Shown: positions 1 to 8,053 of the stretch, in pieces
Position numbering within the stretch: the first letter of the stretch is position 1
How the letters are laid out: every line of letters starts with the position of its first letter
Assembly (NCBI RefSeq): GCF_003364215.1
Contig: NZ_NXLU01000002.1
Coordinates: forward strand, 186,001 to 250,000
DNA: 64,000 bases
Source of the DNA: Helicobacter cholecystus
Lineage (GTDB): Bacteria > Campylobacterota > Campylobacteria > Campylobacterales > Helicobacteraceae
Reading direction: 5' to 3'
Notes under the pieces: model-generated
Database searches by the model: none
What the model was told of the DNA's origin: nothing
The model's input: only the letters and a program-made list of their open reading frames with translations
Translations under genes and position numbers: made by a program

Positions 1-35
1 TCAACTTTGGGTAGAGTTTGTAGCAATTCTTTCAC
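1..35 (-). CDS. selA: Start of probable selenocysteine synthase (SelA), cut by window edge
   Basis: Only the first eleven full codons lie in the window. They begin with GTG at 35-33 and read MKELLQTLPKV, preceded by a GGAG Shine-Dalgarno about six bases upstream. A short N-terminal segment ending in a 'LP-x-(V/I)-D' type motif is usual for L-seryl-tRNA(Sec) selenium transferase, which converts Ser-tRNA(Sec) to Sec-tRNA(Sec). The call rests mainly on the divergent tRNA-Sec gene that starts 53 bases away, a sensible partner. Eleven residues cannot prove identity, so this is an inference from context. Confidence 0.45.
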   Translation of the reverse strand, partial: MKELLQTLPKV

Positions 36-64
36 GGAATTCTCCAAAAAATAAATTTCTAATA

Positions 65-70
65 TATAAT
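65..70 (+). promoter_or_regulatory. Candidate -10 box for tRNA-Sec
   Basis: TATAAT lies 18 bases before the 5' end of the selenocysteine tRNA, which would place the transcript start close to the mature tRNA. No clear -35 is visible, as is common in Helicobacter. The stretch between this box and the divergent selA start is only about 30 bases, so the two promoters would overlap. Confidence 0.5.
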
Positions 71-87
71 TTTAACTCAATTTTATT

Positions 88-186
88 TGGAGGGTAAGCG
101 ATTCTGGTGTTCGCCTTGGGCTTCAAACCCATAGAGTGATTAGGTGTCTAATTGCTGGGGAGTTCGATTCTCTCACCTTCTCGCCA
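88..186 (+). tRNA. selC: tRNA-Sec (anticodon TCA)
   Basis: The anticodon loop CTTCAAA at 121-127 presents TCA, which decodes UGA as selenocysteine. The variable arm is very long (about 134-155) and folds as a nine-pair stem with a GTG loop, as expected for tRNA-Sec. The T loop TTCGATT (163-169) closes a five-pair stem. The acceptor pairs 89-95 with 175-181. An eighth pair (T88 with C182) would be a mismatch, so the 5' end could be 88 or 89. The 3' CCA is encoded at 184-186. Its presence implies that the organism makes at least one selenoprotein, commonly formate dehydrogenase, although none is encoded here. Confidence 0.88.
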
Positions 187-203
187 AATATGATTTTTTT
201 CTC

Positions 204-232
204 TTGACAAGAGAAAAAAAACTGATTATAAT
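204..232 (+). promoter_or_regulatory. Consensus sigma-70 promoter for tRNA-Gln and tRNA-fMet
   Basis: TTGACA at 204-209 and TATAAT at 227-232 are separated by exactly 17 bases, which is a perfect consensus. The predicted start at about 239 lies just before tRNA-Gln at 251. A full -35 box is unusual in Helicobacter, whose promoters mostly rely on an extended -10. The -35 sits in the middle of a perfect palindrome with 13-base arms (194-206 and 208-220). Confidence 0.8.
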
Positions 233-250
233 CACAACTCTTATTTTTAT

Positions 251-325
251 TGGGGTATCGCCAAGCGGTAAGGCAGCTGGTTTTGGTCCAGCCATTCAGA
301 GGTTCGAATCCTTTTACCCCAGCCA
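251..325 (+). tRNA. tRNA-Gln (anticodon TTG)
   Basis: The cloverleaf is complete. The acceptor TGGGGTA pairs with TACCCCA, the anticodon stem CTGG/CCAG carries the loop TTTTGGT with anticodon TTG, and the T arm has GGTTCGAATCC. The discriminator is G and CCA is encoded at 323-325. It follows a consensus promoter and is followed 28 bases later by the initiator tRNA, with which it is probably co-transcribed. Confidence 0.95.
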
Positions 326-353
326 ACTTCTGTGAAAACTTTCATTGATTTAT

Positions 354-430
<77 letters not shown>

Positions 431-544
431 ATCTTTTGATATTTCCTTCTCTTTATAATCTGACAATCATTTAAGATTTATAGTTTTTTATACTTGTTTA
501 TTAAAAATAATTTTACATGCAATAATTGTTGAGATAAATATAAG

Positions 545-586
545 TCTTGCATGCACTTTATATTAAGAAAAGTGCATATTGCAAGA
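545..586. repeat. Inverted repeat in the 431-614 intergenic region
   Basis: Arms at 545-559 and 569-586 match over TCTTGCA and GCACTTT, interrupted by an unequal bulge, and could form a strong stem. It lies between the end of the tRNA cluster and the end of the convergent oxidoreductase gene, so it may stop transcription from either side. No clear T run follows on either strand. The rest of 431-614 shows nothing I recognise. Confidence 0.4.
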
Positions 587-614
587 TTGGAAAATGAATA
601 AACAATGAAAATTG

Positions 615-2219
615 TTATACAAGAGCTTTGATCATCAATTGTATCGCTTGGCTTAGAATCACTCCAAAGAGTATAGAGAAGAGAAATTTTCTTGGTAGGG
701 CATAGGGATCAAGAATTTTTCGTCCTGTACGATAACCTGACATTATTGCTCCTGTAAAACCACCCCCAGGATTACAGAATGCAGAGGCAAAATAGAGGTT
801 TTTAATACTATAGCTTTTCCATCGCTCACGACCAAAGAAGGTTTCTCTGTTTTGGTCATAACCATAAGGAGTTCCTTTGCGTGTTTTGATGTATCTCTCT
901 ATTGTTTTTGGTGTGGCAAGCTCTGAGTGAATGCAGTGTGTCATAATTTCAGGAAAAGCCTCTTGGAGTCTATCTTCAAGAATTTTTTTAACCTCTTCTT
1001 TTTTTGCTTTATATGCTTCTTTGCTAAGTCCATCCCAATCTTCATATTTTCCAAATGTTGTAATTACTCCAAGGTATCTATTTTCTTGCTTACTTAATCC
1101 ACTATCGATTTTGGAGTAATTGACAAATACAAAGTCAATTTCCTCATAACTTGTGTTATAGCAATCTGTATATTTAAAATCTTTATTGAAATTCTTTGGA
1201 TTTACAATAAAGGTACTGTAATCCATATTGGGGTAAAGTTCACTGAGATTTTTATCAAAAACCATATAGACAGAAATGAGTGAAGTGGTGATTTCAAAAT
1301 CTTTTGTAAGATTTGTATCCTTACTGTAATCTCTCTCTTGTGGTAAGAGTTTGTTGTATACGAGGGCTGGATCGCAGTTTGCCACGATACTCTTTGCATA
1401 AACTTCTACACTCTTTTTGCTTTTTTTATCAAAATATCTTACACCTATTGCTTTATTGCCATCAAGTAAAATGTCTGTAACATCAGCCTTGCTTCTCACT
1501 TCACCGCCATGATCGACAATAATACTTGCAATTCCATCACTAAGGGCTTGAGATCCACCTTTTACATATGTTCCTTGTATATAGTAATTATTTTGAGCAA
1601 TTGCATGATAACTCCAAATAAATTTGTAAGCATCGTGGTGATAATAAACAATATTAATATTGAGTATTCTTTTAAGATCGGAATCTTTAATGCATTTATC
1701 AAGAATTGTCCCAACAGTTCTATTGGTCAAGAAATTATAGATAAAATAAGGAATTGTTGTAATGGGTGCGAGAAAGAATTCAAAAAATCCCATATCAAAA
1801 GGAAATTTATAAGCTTTTCTTGCTTGAAGTCTAATTTTTTTAAAATATTCGTCAATCCCCTTGGCTTCATGAGGAAACATTTCTTTAAGAGCTTGGGCTG
1901 TATTACTGTGGGGGATTAAATAATCTTTATTGCCAATTTTGATTGTCCAAGCACTTGGGAGTTTAATAAACTCGACTTTTTCCCACAATCCAATGAAATC
2001 AAAGATCCTGTATTTTTGATCAACACGTCTATTTCCAAAGTCTAGTTCATGCAATCCTGCATCAACAAGCATTCCTTTTCTTTCAAAGCAAGTTGAGCAT
2101 CCGCCAATAAGACTGTGTTGTTCAAGAACAAGAACTTTTTTCCCTTTTTTACTTAGAGTGGCTCCACAAGTTAAGCCTCCAAGTCCAGAACCAATGATAA
2201 TAGCATCATAATAAGACAT
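615..2219 (-). CDS. FAD-dependent oxidoreductase, CrtI/carotenoid-isomerase-like
   Basis: This 534-residue protein begins with a dinucleotide-binding motif (GSGLGGLTCG, residues 10-19) and an acidic residue at the end of the second strand (VLVLEQ). Near the C-terminus it has the second FAD-contact motif typical of phytoene desaturase, carotenoid isomerase and retinol saturase relatives (NPGGGFTGAIMSGYRTG). A hydrophobic helix in the last 25 residues could attach it to the membrane. The substrate cannot be read from the sequence: no carotenoid or quinone genes lie nearby, and the upstream neighbours make UDP-sugars. It starts with ATG 73 bases after the wlbB-like gene and may be the last gene of that transcript. 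Confidence 0.7.
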   Translation of the reverse strand: MSYYDAIIIGSGLGGLTCGATLSKKGKKVLVLEQHSLIGGCSTCFERKGMLVDAGLHELDFGNRRVDQKYRIFDFIGLWEKVEFIKLPSAWTIKIGNKDYLIPHSNTAQALKEMFPHEAKGIDEYFKKIRLQARKAYKFPFDMGFFEFFLAPITTIPYFIYNFLTNRTVGTILDKCIKDSDLKRILNINIVYYHHDAYKFIWSYHAIAQNNYYIQGTYVKGGSQALSDGIASIIVDHGGEVRSKADVTDILLDGNKAIGVRYFDKKSKKSVEVYAKSIVANCDPALVYNKLLPQERDYSKDTNLTKDFEITTSLISVYMVFDKNLSELYPNMDYSTFIVNPKNFNKDFKYTDCYNTSYEEIDFVFVNYSKIDSGLSKQENRYLGVITTFGKYEDWDGLSKEAYKAKKEEVKKILEDRLQEAFPEIMTHCIHSELATPKTIERYIKTRKGTPYGYDQNRETFFGRERWKSYSIKNLYFASAFCNPGGGFTGAIMSGYRTGRKILDPYALPRKFLFSILFGVILSQAIQLMIKALV

Positions 2220-2292
2220 ATCTTTTCCTTCTGTTGAAAATCATATAAGATAAACTTAAAGAAAAATTATATCACCTAAAAAGTTTATTAAT

Positions 2293-2853
2293 TTACTTTT
2301 TTTGAAGATTGTCTAATAAATAAGATGTTCCATCATAGCTATCAATTGCTACTCCATCAATAAATTTCATTCTTATTCCAGCCTTATCCACCCAATCTAT
2401 AATTCTTGCAGGATTTCCTACTGCTAATGCATAAGGGGGAATATTTTTAGTTACTACACTTCCAGCCCCAATAAGAGCATACTCTCCAATTTCCACTCCA
2501 CATACAATTGTTGCATTTGCCCCAATGGAACAACCTTTTTTCAGGAGTGTTTGCCTGTAACTATCTTTTCTTGAAATAAAGCTTCTAGGATTAAGAACAT
2601 TTGTAAAAACTACACTTGGACCAATAAAAACATCATCCTCACAGCTTACACCCTCATAAATACTGACATTATTTTGAATTCTGACATTATTGCCTATTTT
2701 GACATTAGGACCTATGACGCAGTTTTGACCAATATTGCAATTTTCTCCAAGGAAGCTTGAATGTAAAATATGACAAAAATGCCAAATTTTACTTCCATTC
2801 CCGATGTGAACATTTTCATCGAGAATGCAACTAGAATGGATAAAAAAATTCAT
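2293..2853 (-). CDS. Left-handed beta-helix N-acetyltransferase, WlbB-like
   Basis: The 186-residue protein is built of hexapeptide repeats from about residue 5 to 160 (for example [20 protein letters not shown]), the mark of left-handed beta-helix acyltransferases, and ends in the usual 'VGNPARII' cap. It resembles WlbB, which acetylates the 3-amino group of a UDP-2-acetamido-3-amino-glucuronate sugar for O-antigen or capsule. The call is supported by the upstream dehydrogenase, with which it overlaps by four bases (ATGA). The aminotransferase normally acting between these two steps (WlbE/WlbC type) is not in the window. Other amino-sugar N-acetyltransferases are possible. Confidence 0.7.
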   Translation of the reverse strand: MNFFIHSSCILDENVHIGNGSKIWHFCHILHSSFLGENCNIGQNCVIGPNVKIGNNVRIQNNVSIYEGVSCEDDVFIGPSVVFTNVLNPRSFISRKDSYRQTLLKKGCSIGANATIVCGVEIGEYALIGAGSVVTKNIPPYALAVGNPARIIDWVDKAGIRMKFIDGVAIDSYDGTSYLLDNLQKK

Positions 2854-3797
2854 TGGAAAAATGGGTGTGTTGTGTGAGAATCTCTTTGAGAGAGTGGAGC
2901 GTGTCTAAGGGCATAAACAAGTTCAATAGAAGGCTGAGCCTCAATTGCACTAAAGCCTCCACCATTTAAAATATCCTCATAACTCAGGGTATGTAAATCT
3001 GTAAAACCTTCACTAAACTCAAACTCTTCTTGATTAATTTTTAGACTTCTATATGTGGGTTTTCTTAATTCTTGAATTTTTTGGGGAAGGGTTGTTGCAT
3101 CAACACTTAAAAACCACCTTACTTTTGCATGCTCTAATTCAAGATAGCCAACCATTGTTTTTTCACTCTCAAAATAAAGCTCACTTCTTTTGACCTTTCC
3201 AAAAATCCAAAGTAGCATATCAAAGAAATGGATTCCAATATTGCTTGCAATTCCGCCACTTTTACTTTTATCCCCTTTCCAGCTTGTGAAATACCAATTC
3301 CCTCTGCTTGTAATATAACTTAAATCAATTTCATAAACACAGTGAGGGTTTTGCTTGAGATTTTGTTCTACATTTTCTTTTAAAGCAATAATTTTGGGAT
3401 GAAGTCTGAGTTGGAGAATATTATAAACTTTTTTTCCACTTTCCTTCTCAAGCTCAAGCAATGCTTCAAGATTCCAAGGATTAAGAACAAGGGGTTTTTC
3501 ACAAATTGCATCAGAGCCATTCTTGAGTGCATAGCGAATATGTGAATCGTGTAAATAGTTTGGGGAACAAATGCTAAAAAACTCAATTCCTTTACCCTGT
3601 CTATGAAGTTTGTCAATATGGCGATCAAAACGCTCAAATTCTGTAAAAAAATGAGTATGCGGAAAGAAGCTATCCATGATACCCACACTATCATGTTTAT
3701 CAATTGCACACAATACATTTCCACCACAATCCTTAATTGCTTTAAGATGGCGTGGAGCAACATAGCCTCCTACACCAATCACTGCAAATCTTTTCAT
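2850..3797 (-). CDS. Gfo/Idh/MocA-family sugar dehydrogenase, WlbA-like
   Basis: The 315-residue protein has an N-terminal Rossmann motif ([12 protein letters not shown], residues 6-17) and the catalytic EKP motif (CEKPLVLNP, about residues 100-108) of the Gfo/Idh/MocA family. It is closest in pattern to WlbA, which oxidises the C3 hydroxyl of UDP-GlcNAc-uronate with NAD+. It starts with a strong AGGAGG site inside the end of the ligase gene (ATGA overlap) and overlaps wlbB, so the three genes are translationally coupled. It probably feeds a diacetamido-uronic acid into surface polysaccharide or glycoprotein glycans. Confidence 0.72.
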   Translation of the reverse strand: MKRFAVIGVGGYVAPRHLKAIKDCGGNVLCAIDKHDSVGIMDSFFPHTHFFTEFERFDRHIDKLHRQGKGIEFFSICSPNYLHDSHIRYALKNGSDAICEKPLVLNPWNLEALLELEKESGKKVYNILQLRLHPKIIALKENVEQNLKQNPHCVYEIDLSYITSRGNWYFTSWKGDKSKSGGIASNIGIHFFDMLLWIFGKVKRSELYFESEKTMVGYLELEHAKVRWFLSVDATTLPQKIQELRKPTYRSLKINQEEFEFSEGFTDLHTLSYEDILNGGGFSAIEAQPSIELVYALRHAPLSQRDSHTTHPFFQ

Positions 3798-4636
3798 TTT
3801 TCCTCCTTTGTATTTAAGCTTTCATCGCTACGAATTCTAAGAAAAACAGGAAATTTTGGCTTATTATTTTTGTGTAGACCAAAATATTTGTATGTGATAA
3901 TTGTGCCAATTTTTGGAGGATTTTTTCTAAATTCATCGCTCATTCCACTTCCAATTTTAAATTTAGTTTTTTCATCTATACATTCAAAGGCTCCAACTTG
4001 ATTTTTGTATTTCCCCCTACCTTGAATATAGGCTGTAATTTTGCATTCTCTATCTTGGTAGGGTTTAAATTTCATCGCATCTTTATTTCTACCTGTGTAA
4101 TAGGGAGCAAACTTATTTCTTACCACCAATCCTTCTGCACCCTCTTTATGGATTGTTTGCAATACTTCTTTGAGTGCTTGAAGAGTTGTGACTTGAAATT
4201 GAGGAATAATTTGAATAAAGGGGGCAGGGTGAGTGTTAAGATAGGCTTGTAAAAAGTCTAATCTTTCTAGAATACCCCCTTTTTGATTGGGGACTTCAAA
4301 AATATAAAATTTTAATTCATGCCACTTTTGTGGATTGCTTTTAGATTTAATGATAGAGACAATATTTTCAAAATCCCCTCTCTTACTCCATAACTCTCCC
4401 TCTATAGCAAAAGGAGGAAAATTTTGTGTAAAAAAGTTTGGAGCAATAAGTTTCCTATCCCCCTTAGTGTATAAATGTTTTCCATCCCAATATGCCCTTA
4501 CTCCATCGAGTTTTTCACTATAGACATATAAATGAGGATTATTTTGAATACTTTGGGGATCAAATTGTTGTAAAAGCCATAATTCTCTGCCAAAAAGAGA
4601 GAGAAAAAATAAAGAGAGGAGGAAAATAGCTCTCAT
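3794..4636 (-). CDS. Exported minimal ATP-dependent DNA ligase (Lig E type)
   Basis: The 280-residue protein starts with a hydrophobic signal peptide (about residues 1-16). Next comes the nucleotidyltransferase core of ATP-dependent DNA ligases: motif I SEKLDGVR with the adenylated lysine at 42, motif III in FYIFEV, motif IV EGLVVR and motif V AMKFKP. A small OB domain occupies roughly residues 190-270, and no extra DNA-binding domain is present. Secreted Lig E enzymes occur in Neisseria, Haemophilus, Vibrio and Campylobacter and seal nicks in DNA outside the cytoplasm, perhaps during natural transformation. Cytoplasmic replication is served by ligA at 11487-13442. It sits nine bases after ccoG and overlaps the wlbA-like gene. 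Confidence 0.85.
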   Translation of the reverse strand: MRAIFLLSLFFLSLFGRELWLLQQFDPQSIQNNPHLYVYSEKLDGVRAYWDGKHLYTKGDRKLIAPNFFTQNFPPFAIEGELWSKRGDFENIVSIIKSKSNPQKWHELKFYIFEVPNQKGGILERLDFLQAYLNTHPAPFIQIIPQFQVTTLQALKEVLQTIHKEGAEGLVVRNKFAPYYTGRNKDAMKFKPYQDRECKITAYIQGRGKYKNQVGAFECIDEKTKFKIGSGMSDEFRKNPPKIGTIITYKYFGLHKNNKPKFPVFLRIRSDESLNTKEEK

Positions 4637-4645
4637 TATTTTTCT

Positions 4646-5980
4646 TTATTGGTGGGGATAGATAAAAACACTTTCTTTTGTAATAGAAAGCGAAGGCTGC
4701 TCTTTAGAATAAAGTTTGAGTTTGAAAGGAATAGATTTGTCTTGATTTTTAATTTCCATTTTTCCTTGATAAGAGAGGATAAGCACCACCCTTCTTTTTT
4801 CTTTTCCATCCACATAAACTGCTTTTGAGGGACGAATGATTTTAAGGTTTTTGGCATCTTGAATTTCTAAGATTAAGTTTTGAGGATCTTGTGTTGTATT
4901 CTCCATCAAGAGAATATACTCATTTGTTATATTCCCATCTTGATGGATTGTGTAAAGTGAACTTGTGCGTGTGATATTAAGCAAGATATCATCTCTCTTT
5001 CCACCCATAAAAATTGCTAATGCGATACAAATAAAAATAATCAGCATATAACCAATTGTTTTGGGTCTAAAATAATGCACTTTTGAATTTGTGTCAATGG
5101 CTTGAGTGCTTGTCCATTCAATAAGTGAAGGGAGATTTTTTTGTGCCATTACTTTTGAGCATGCATCAGAACACTCAAGACAGTTGATGCATTCAAGTTG
5201 CATTCCTGCTCGAATATCAATATGTGTTGGGCAAACCTTAACGCATTTTTGACACTCTATACATTCTCCTTGTGGATCCCTAAATCTTAGTGCTTGAGAG
5301 AATTTTTCTCCATTTTCTTGATAGATTGCCCCACCGCGTTTTTGATTATAGATTACAGTTTGTGTATCATCATCATAAAGTACGCTTTGAACACGGCAAT
5401 ACGGACAGATATAGATACAAAAATTTTCTTTAAGCCAAACAATATCAAGAGTAAAGAAGGTTCCAATACTTAGCCAAAAGCCAAGCAATATCAAATGATC
5501 TTGAGGATTGGCTAGATAGTTAAAAAAATCATAGGGAGGAACAAAATAAAAAAGTAAAACAGCACTTGCACTGAAAGTAAAAAGTGAAATGATAAGAATA
5601 GAGAGAAGTTTTTTTATTTTTGCTCCAAAGGTACTAAGATTAGTTGATTTTTGGCGATTAGCAATATTAGTGAGCCCAAATATTGCCCCCTCAATTAAAT
5701 CTCGATAAATAACTCTAAAAATAGTTTGTGGACAAGCCCACCCACACCATAGTCTCCCCATAAGAGTTGTGGCAAAAAAGACTCCAACAAAAAGCAAAAT
5801 AACCAAAAAAGGAAGAACATAGAGTTCTTGCATATTAAAGACCATTCCTAAAAGGTGGAATTGTTTCTTATCAAATGAGAGAAGGAAAATTTGCCCATTA
5901 TTAATTTGAATAAAAGGAAGTGCCACAACAAAAACTGTAATAACACAATAAGTAATATAGCGTTTCAAACGATAGCTCAT
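4646..5980 (-). CDS. ccoG: Cytochrome oxidase accessory protein CcoG (FixG/RdxA)
   Basis: This polytopic membrane protein of about 444 residues has an N-terminal WCGWACPQT motif and two ferredoxin-type clusters (CIECQKCVKVCP and CINCLECSDAC, about residues 210-250). A C-terminal Ig-like periplasmic domain follows the last membrane helix. CcoG helps deliver copper to the cbb3-type oxidase, the only haem-copper oxidase of Helicobacter. The second ATG (5980) is preferred over that at 5986 because AAGGA lies six bases before it. The ccoNOQP genes are not in the window. It heads a run with the ligase and UDP-sugar genes. Confidence 0.92.
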   Translation of the reverse strand: MSYRLKRYITYCVITVFVVALPFIQINNGQIFLLSFDKKQFHLLGMVFNMQELYVLPFLVILLFVGVFFATTLMGRLWCGWACPQTIFRVIYRDLIEGAIFGLTNIANRQKSTNLSTFGAKIKKLLSILIISLFTFSASAVLLFYFVPPYDFFNYLANPQDHLILLGFWLSIGTFFTLDIVWLKENFCIYICPYCRVQSVLYDDDTQTVIYNQKRGGAIYQENGEKFSQALRFRDPQGECIECQKCVKVCPTHIDIRAGMQLECINCLECSDACSKVMAQKNLPSLIEWTSTQAIDTNSKVHYFRPKTIGYMLIIFICIALAIFMGGKRDDILLNITRTSSLYTIHQDGNITNEYILLMENTTQDPQNLILEIQDAKNLKIIRPSKAVYVDGKEKRRVVLILSYQGKMEIKNQDKSIPFKLKLYSKEQPSLSITKESVFIYPHQ

Positions 5981-6005
5981 AGTCATTCCTTGGAATAAAA
6001 TTGGT

Positions 6006-6011
6006 TAGAAT
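6006..6011 (+). promoter_or_regulatory. Candidate -10 box for the outer-membrane protein pair
   Basis: TAGAAT lies 45 bases before the TTG start at 6056, in the short gap divergent from ccoG. TATAAC at 6014-6019 is an alternative. It probably serves the two outer-membrane protein genes and the AraC gene. Confidence 0.35.
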
Positions 6012-6055
6012 TATATAACTTAATGCAAAATCCAAAGAGTTACAAAGGAAGCAAT

Positions 6056-7099
6056 TTGAAAAAAAGACTGATGTGTTTGTTGTTTTTTTCCCTCTTTGCT
6101 TATGGACAAACTCATCAAGATACTTACTCCATAATGACAACTCTTTTGCGTTCAAATTATTTAATTTTTAAGACTCATACCCTCACGACTTTTTCTAGAC
6201 TGGGTGAACTTAGAGATCAAGAATTAGATAATACAGTATGGATAAGTGAGAATTTTGGATTTTTAAGATTACAAGAGGGTAATGGTAATAATCAAAATAT
6301 ACAAAGTTATAATAATTTACTTTTAGGACTTGACACTTCAATTGCTATAAGAAAATCAAGATTTTTCGTTGGAGGCTATTTGGATATCATTACAGATGAT
6401 AGTCAAAGCAATGGAGTTGATGGAAGTTTGCAAAGCTATGGTTTGGGTGCTTATCTTGGCTATATGAATGCGTATCGATTCTATTTAAATTTAAATATGC
6501 AATATTATTATCTTGCCTCTGATTATCGTTTATGGGGGGAAAAAGTCGATAAGATGGATACACATAATTTTTATTTGGGTGTAGAAGTAGGACAGAGATT
6601 TGCTTTGACTTATTCTTTTGATCCAGGGTATTTCTTTTGGGAGCCAAGTTTAAGTATGCATACAGGATATTTGCCAAGAAGCACAAACTCTTTCCCTAAT
6701 GGTTTATATGGAAGAATTGCACATCTTGTGCCTTTTGCTCTTGATGCACGTGTAGCTTTTGGAAGGGAGTTTAATAGTATTTATCGAGGAGATATTAAGG
6801 GAGGGATTAGCCTAGGATATGACAACCGTTTGGGTGGAGATATTTTGATCAATGACTTTGGAGAGTTGATTGAGAGAAATAATAAAAGTGATTGGAGGAT
6901 AGGATTATTTTTGGAATCTGATTTTATCCTCAATCAGTATTTAAGATTCTTTTTTAGAAGTGAAAGCACATTTTTAGGTGATTTTAATGTGACTTATCAA
7001 GCAAGTTTGGGAATAAGATTTTACTTTGGCAAGATTGCCACTAGCTCTCTTAAAGTAAAGTCCAATAATACTTATTGGCAAAATGAAGGCTTGCAGTGA
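6056..7099 (+). CDS. Outer-membrane beta-barrel protein, first of a pair
   Basis: The start is taken as TTG at 6056, because AAAGGAAG lies just upstream and the next residues (KKRLMCLLFFSLFAYG) form a clean signal peptide. The mature protein of about 330 residues alternates aromatic and polar residues in strands with glycine-rich turns. It ends in a strand closing with RFYFGK plus a short tail, typical of autotransporter-like or Helicobacter outer-membrane barrels. The substrate or role is not visible. It overlaps the next gene, a similar barrel, by four bases, so the two are made together. Confidence 0.6.
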   Translation: MKKRLMCLLFFSLFAYGQTHQDTYSIMTTLLRSNYLIFKTHTLTTFSRLGELRDQELDNTVWISENFGFLRLQEGNGNNQNIQSYNNLLLGLDTSIAIRKSRFFVGGYLDIITDDSQSNGVDGSLQSYGLGAYLGYMNAYRFYLNLNMQYYYLASDYRLWGEKVDKMDTHNFYLGVEVGQRFALTYSFDPGYFFWEPSLSMHTGYLPRSTNSFPNGLYGRIAHLVPFALDARVAFGREFNSIYRGDIKGGISLGYDNRLGGDILINDFGELIERNNKSDWRIGLFLESDFILNQYLRFFFRSESTFLGDFNVTYQASLGIRFYFGKIATSSLKVKSNNTYWQNEGLQ

Positions 7100-8046
7100 G
7101 GAAGGTTCTTTTCTTTCTAGCCTTTAGTTCTTTGCTTATTGCAGATTCTCCTTTATTTATGCAAACACATTTTGTAAGCTTAGAACAAAGCTTACAAAGA
7201 AGACATCTTGAACAATTGCATTATCCTTCTCTTGGCTCTTGGAGAACTTGGGGGATTGTGCACACTAGGATTAAACAAACATTTATTGGGCAAAAAAATG
7301 ATTTTATAGAGATGATGCCCCAAATTGGTGTGGATAAAGAATTCTCAATGCTTCACTCCAAGGTTTTTTTGGGTATGGATGTGAATTCTGATATTGTAAC
7401 TTTGACACATCCTCAAGGTACAATTACTGGGAAGTCTTATGGATTGGGTGGGTATTTATTATGGAAGTGGGATAATGAGATTTTTACATCTTTCTCTATA
7501 AAATTTGCCCATTTCTTTGAGGAATATCAAACACAATTCTTTAATAATGCTCTTGTTTTATTTGATTTTGGTGTGGGGAAGAGATTTTTTCTACCTAATG
7601 AATATTTTTTACAACCTGAATTAAATTTTGGGACAGGGATATTGCTTGATAGTGAGCTAAGTGTAAATGGAGTCAATGAAGTGATGAAACCTTGGGCTCC
7701 TTTTAGTTTTCTTGGAAGCTTGGGTATAGGTAAAATGCTTGGAAAACATCAAGTGCAAACTAAGATTAAAATGCTTTATGATGTTGGAGCTGGAGGAGAA
7801 CTTATGGTGAATGGAATTTCTACTCTTGCCACACCCAAACAAAAGTTTGATATGTTTTTAGGCATTGACTATAATGCTGAGTTTCTAGAGGGAAGCACTT
7901 TTTATGTTTATGCTGATTTTAGTGCATTAAATTTAGATATTGCACTGGGTGTAGGATTTAAATTTGAATTTGGTATTAAAGAAAGTGATTTACTTAAGTT
8001 CCCCTCACGTTCACTGAAGAAGCTTCCAAATACAAAGATTAAATAG
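7096..8046 (+). CDS. Outer-membrane beta-barrel protein, second of a pair
   Basis: It starts with GTG in a GTGA overlap with the stop of the preceding gene. Residues 1-16 are a signal peptide (KVLFFLAFSSLLIA). The remaining 300 residues show barrel-like strands with conserved GKSYGLGGYLLW and FDFGVGKRFFLP segments, much like the first protein (KSRFFVGGY, SYGLGAYLGY), so the pair probably arose by duplication. A basic tail follows the last strand. An AraC regulator starts eight bases later. The function is unknown; small barrels of this type may be pores or adhesins. Confidence 0.6.
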   Translation: MRKVLFFLAFSSLLIADSPLFMQTHFVSLEQSLQRRHLEQLHYPSLGSWRTWGIVHTRIKQTFIGQKNDFIEMMPQIGVDKEFSMLHSKVFLGMDVNSDIVTLTHPQGTITGKSYGLGGYLLWKWDNEIFTSFSIKFAHFFEEYQTQFFNNALVLFDFGVGKRFFLPNEYFLQPELNFGTGILLDSELSVNGVNEVMKPWAPFSFLGSLGIGKMLGKHQVQTKIKMLYDVGAGGELMVNGISTLATPKQKFDMFLGIDYNAEFLEGSTFYVYADFSALNLDIALGVGFKFEFGIKESDLLKFPSRSLKKLPNTKIK

Positions 8047-8053
8047 GAAAAAT

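Noticed and set aside
123-335. Short open frames over the tRNA-Sec and tRNA-Gln genes.
   Set aside because: They run through well-formed tRNA genes on both strands and lack ribosome-binding sites.
1509-1919. A 136-codon plus-strand frame inside the FAD oxidoreductase gene.
   Set aside because: It is antisense to a clearly coding gene, has a low-complexity composition and no ribosome-binding site.
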